A DNA stretch of 10,060 nucleotides from the NCBI GenBank assembly GCA_002887195.1, contig PJAB01002186.1, positions 1 to 10,060 of the forward strand, in the 5' to 3' direction. This document shows positions 8,626 through 10,060 of the stretch, in pieces. The translations under genes were made by a program, and so were the position numbers. The stretch comes from Chrysochromulina parva (taxonomy: Eukaryota > Haptophyta > Prymnesiales > Chrysochromulinaceae). Below the pieces are notes generated by a model that made no database searches, had not been told where the DNA came from, and worked only from the letters and a program-made list of their open reading frames with translations. Positions within the stretch are counted from its first letter, which is position 1; each line of letters begins with the position of its first letter.

Positions 8626-8643
8626 CGAGAGTAGACGCTCTCG
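8626..8643. repeat. Small perfect hairpin, 6-bp stem
   Basis: CGAGAG, a six-base spacer (TAGACG), then CTCTCG. It lies about 185 bases after the stop of the 128-codon gene, so it could fall in its 3' untranslated region. Function unknown. Confidence 0.5.
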
Positions 8644-9217
8644 TTAGGCGCGGTGCCTGTGCGGTGTGTTTCGAGTGCCAAGTCGAGCGGAGCCTGGTCT
8701 CGTCGTGAGGTAGCGGGATACAACGCGGCGCCGACTCGGACTGAGCCAAAGCCCCGATACCGGCTGCGCGGCGAGCTATAACAGCCGGCGCGGCGCGTCG
8801 GCCGACACCGGTCACAAACACCGCACCGGAAAGTGTAAGTATCGAAGCGAGGAAAGAGGGTCTGTCGTTTGTTACTGATTCTAATTCACGAAAGTCGAAA
8901 CGACAAACGTACAGAGTCTTCACACACTTCAGTCTCGACGTTGGTCCGAACCCGTGCGGGCATCGAACGGAAAATCTAGCCCTCCCGTAGAAAAATGGGG
9001 GGGGTGCGATGAGCCCTTCATGGCCCTCTTGAATGTGATTGTGAACGCGAGTTTTTTTGTCGGGCGTCGCGCGCGTGCCTGCGCACCGCGCTATTCGTGC
9101 TCAACGTGCGTCGGTGCGATCGCTGCACGCGCACACCGCACCGCCTTCGCACACGGAATCGATCGAGTCCGCTCAGGTGCTTTACTCCATTGGGCATTGC
9201 GGGTTCTACTCCTGCAT

Positions 9218-9237
9218 CTCCGGAACGAACTCCGGAG
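9218..9237. repeat. Small perfect hairpin, 7-bp stem
   Basis: CTCCGGA, a six-base spacer (ACGAAC), then TCCGGAG, upstream of the WD40 gene. It could be a protein-binding dyad or an RNA hairpin in the leader; the sequence does not decide. Confidence 0.5.
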
Positions 9238-9438
9238 GGAGCACACATGCGTCTCCCTTTGGCTCTCACGACAGTGGTTTTTTTCGCTTGCCTTTCCGCA
9301 GTCGCGCGCCGCCGCCGACCAGTCCGCCTCCCTCTTCGCCACCCCCGCGCGCTCCACTGCCACGTGACTGCCCAATCCTGCTGAGACCCTGAGCTGGGCT
9401 GCCTCTCTCTCGAGGGCCTGCGACTCTCTCCGTTCGCA

Positions 9439-9527
9439 ATGAGCTTCGGAGCCACACGCCGCACGCGAGTCCCCTCATCCTTGCGGCACTCTGTTGGCTG
9501 TTGCATGTCTGCCCCGAGGCATTTCAA
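9439..9527 (+). CDS. Tentative first coding exon of the WD40-repeat gene
   Basis: ATG at 9439 (G at -3) opens a frame of 29 complete codons plus two bases, ending at a GT at 9528. The final two bases AA join the G at 9630 to make AAG, followed by ATG at 9631, so the reading frame is kept exactly across a phase-2 intron of 102 nt. The encoded stretch is MSFGATRRTRVPSS and onward to PRHFK, basic and not recognisable as a domain. Without splicing the frame ends at TAA 9595-9597. The alternative is that translation starts at ATG 9631, or that the true first exon lies further upstream. Confidence 0.35.
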
Positions 9528-9629
9528 GTGCCCTTCGAGCTTGAAGCCGCTTGTGGTCCCATATCTCCATGCTACCGAATGCACGCATGCAGCCTAAAGC
9601 CTCTCTTCTTCTCTCTTGTTCGTTCGCAG
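9528..9629 (+). other. Candidate intron upstream of the first WD40 repeat
   Basis: The 3' end is a strong acceptor: a pyrimidine-rich run at 9599-9627 (ctcttcttctctcttgtt...) then CAG at 9627-9629. CTAAA at 9594-9598 could be a branch site. The 5' end (GTGCCC at 9528) is weaker and was chosen for frame. The acceptor is more certain than the donor. Confidence 0.5.
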
Positions 9630-10060
9630 GATGATCGCGACGCTTATCAAGTGTTTAGCGGAGAAGACAAACGCCCACAGCGACTGCGTAGCGTCGGTGG
9701 CATTTTCCACGGATGGGACCAAGATCGTGTCTGGATCGGAGGACAAGACGATCAAAATCTGGGATTCAGGTGTGGCGCGAGCTCAAAATCGCCCCTCCTC
9801 CGCCAAAACTAACGCTTGCTCGCTTGCCTGGCAGACAAGCTGGAGATGTTGAGCGAGGAGACCAACGCCCACAGCAGCTGGGTCATGTCAGTGGCGTTCT
9901 CCCCGGACGGAACCAAGATTGTCTCGGGATCGCGCGACAGGACGATCAAAGTCTGGGAATCGGGTGCGCCGCGAGCCCAAAATCGCCCCTCCTCTTTTGG
10001 CCAAAAATGATGCCTGTTGGATTGTCTGGCAGGCAAGCTGGAGGAGCTGAGCGAGAAGAC
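9630..10060 (+). CDS. WD40-repeat protein, 5' part; exons 9630-9769, 9835-9963, 10033-10060+
   Basis: The spliced frame gives two WD40 repeats and the start of a third linker. Repeat 1: [18 protein letters not shown], then [15 protein letters not shown]. Repeat 2: [18 protein letters not shown], then [15 protein letters not shown]. Each has the usual His near the start, the [15 protein letters not shown] strand pair, the structural Asp and a terminal W-D/E, and they match at 25 of 33 positions. Repeats are joined by linkers of the type KLEMLSEET and KLEELSEK. Exon 9835-9963 is exactly 129 nt (43 codons) with phase-1 introns on both sides, so it is a self-contained module. Known: WD40 repeats build beta-propeller scaffolds for protein interactions, typically with seven blades. 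The partner domain and function cannot be told because the gene runs off the right edge. An ATG at 9631 could also be the start. Confidence 0.8.
9770..9834 (+). other. WD40-gene intron, 65 nt, phase 1
   Basis: GTGTGG at the 5' end, GCAG at the 3' end. CTAAC at 9809-9813 is a good branch-site match about 22 nt before the acceptor. Removing it joins TCA-G to AC-AAG (Ser-Asp-Lys) and restores the WD40 frame; reading through reaches a stop near 9850. Confidence 0.85.
9964..10032 (+). other. WD40-gene intron, 69 nt, phase 1
   Basis: GTGCGC at the 5' end, GGCAG at the 3' end. Removal joins TCG-G to GC-AAG (Ser-Gly-Lys) and continues into a third linker, KLEELSEK. Its first 31 nt match the preceding intron at 28 positions. 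The branch site is less clear than in the first intron. Confidence 0.85.

Larger units (their letters stand above)
8442..9438. other. About 1 kb without a convincing gene
   Basis: It must hold the 3' untranslated region of the 128-codon gene and the promoter/leader of the WD40 gene. Base composition is less extreme than in CFAP54. Readings in all frames are short or use non-ATG starts, and none looks like a protein. Seen: a splice-donor-like GTAAGTAT at 8835-8842 (overlapping TGTAA at 8834-8838), acceptor-like sites ending at 8932 and 9301, hairpins at 8626-8643 and 9218-9237, and a run of eight G at 8997-9004. No tRNA, transposon end or long repeat found by eye. Confidence 0.6.
9658..10060 (+). 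repeat. Tandem exon+intron repeat units
   Basis: The second unit (exon 9835-9963 plus intron 9964-10032) is 198 nt. The first covers about 9658-9834 and a third begins at 10033. Both exon and intron are similar between units, so the duplication included the intron. The array continues beyond the window. Confidence 0.8.

Noticed and set aside
7956..8723. Minus-strand reading of 255 codons opposite the 128-codon gene
   Set aside because: Starts with TTG, spans the promoter and intergenic sequence, and shows no recognisable domain. The plus-strand frame has an ATG in good context and a more protein-like composition.
8997..9004. Run of eight G as a possible quadruplex or assembly error
   Set aside because: A single G run cannot form the usual four-tract quadruplex, and there is no coding frame here that an indel would disturb.
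9196..9224. tRNA-like T-arm (GCGGG, seven-base loop TTCTACT, CCTGC)
   Set aside because: The loop lacks the purine at position 57, and no matching D-arm, anticodon arm or seven-pair acceptor stem exists in the 65 bases upstream.
9508..9597. U-box-like start (HFKCP followed by PLVVPYL) when the tentative first exon is read without splicing
   Set aside because: Only the first few residues resemble a U-box, and the frame stops at 9595-9597. A strong acceptor at 9629 indicates that most of this stretch is intron.

Overview
The window looks like nuclear DNA of a GC-rich, flagellated, single-celled eukaryote. Three observations support this. A motile-cilium central-apparatus protein (CFAP54 type) fills most of the minus strand. 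Short GT-AG introns interrupt a WD40-repeat gene at the right edge. There are no Shine-Dalgarno sites or operon-like gene packing. The combination of very GC-rich coding sequence, alanine/proline-rich linkers, tiny introns and cyanobacterial-looking WD40 repeats suggests a haptophyte or similar alga, but this taxonomic guess is inference only.

Layout. (1) Positions 1-7782, minus strand: one uninterrupted reading frame of 2594 codons. I checked it triplet by triplet and found no stop and no need for an intron. It starts at an ATG in strong context at 7782 (an in-frame ATG at 7890 is an alternative) and leaves the window at position 1 without a stop. It is the N-terminal and central part of a CFAP54 homologue. 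All long readings on the plus strand, and in the other minus frames, between 1 and 7782 are shadows of this gene. (2) Positions 7783-8054: a compact divergent intergenic region with an AT-rich patch, two abutting inverted repeats and a GCGA microsatellite. (3) Positions 8055-8441, plus strand: a 128-codon single-exon gene for a basic protein I do not recognise, head-to-head with CFAP54. (4) Positions 8442-9438: about 1 kb with no convincing protein-coding gene. It contains two small hairpins, a near-perfect splice donor, and acceptor-like sites that may belong to the untranslated leader of the next gene. (5) Positions 9439-10060, plus strand: the 5' part of a WD40-repeat gene. It has a tentative short first exon, then about 43-residue WD40 repeats on separate exons joined by 65-69 nt phase-1 introns. 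The gene continues past the right edge.

How the parts relate. CFAP54 is a C1d-projection component of the ciliary central pair in model organisms. The orphan gene may share its promoter, and so might be ciliary, but the sequence itself does not prove this. The WD40 locus is the most dynamic part: an exon+intron unit has been tandemly duplicated, and the 5' half of the intron is better conserved between copies than the exon. I found no sign of a phage, CRISPR array, transposon or bacterial-type defence or biosynthetic system.
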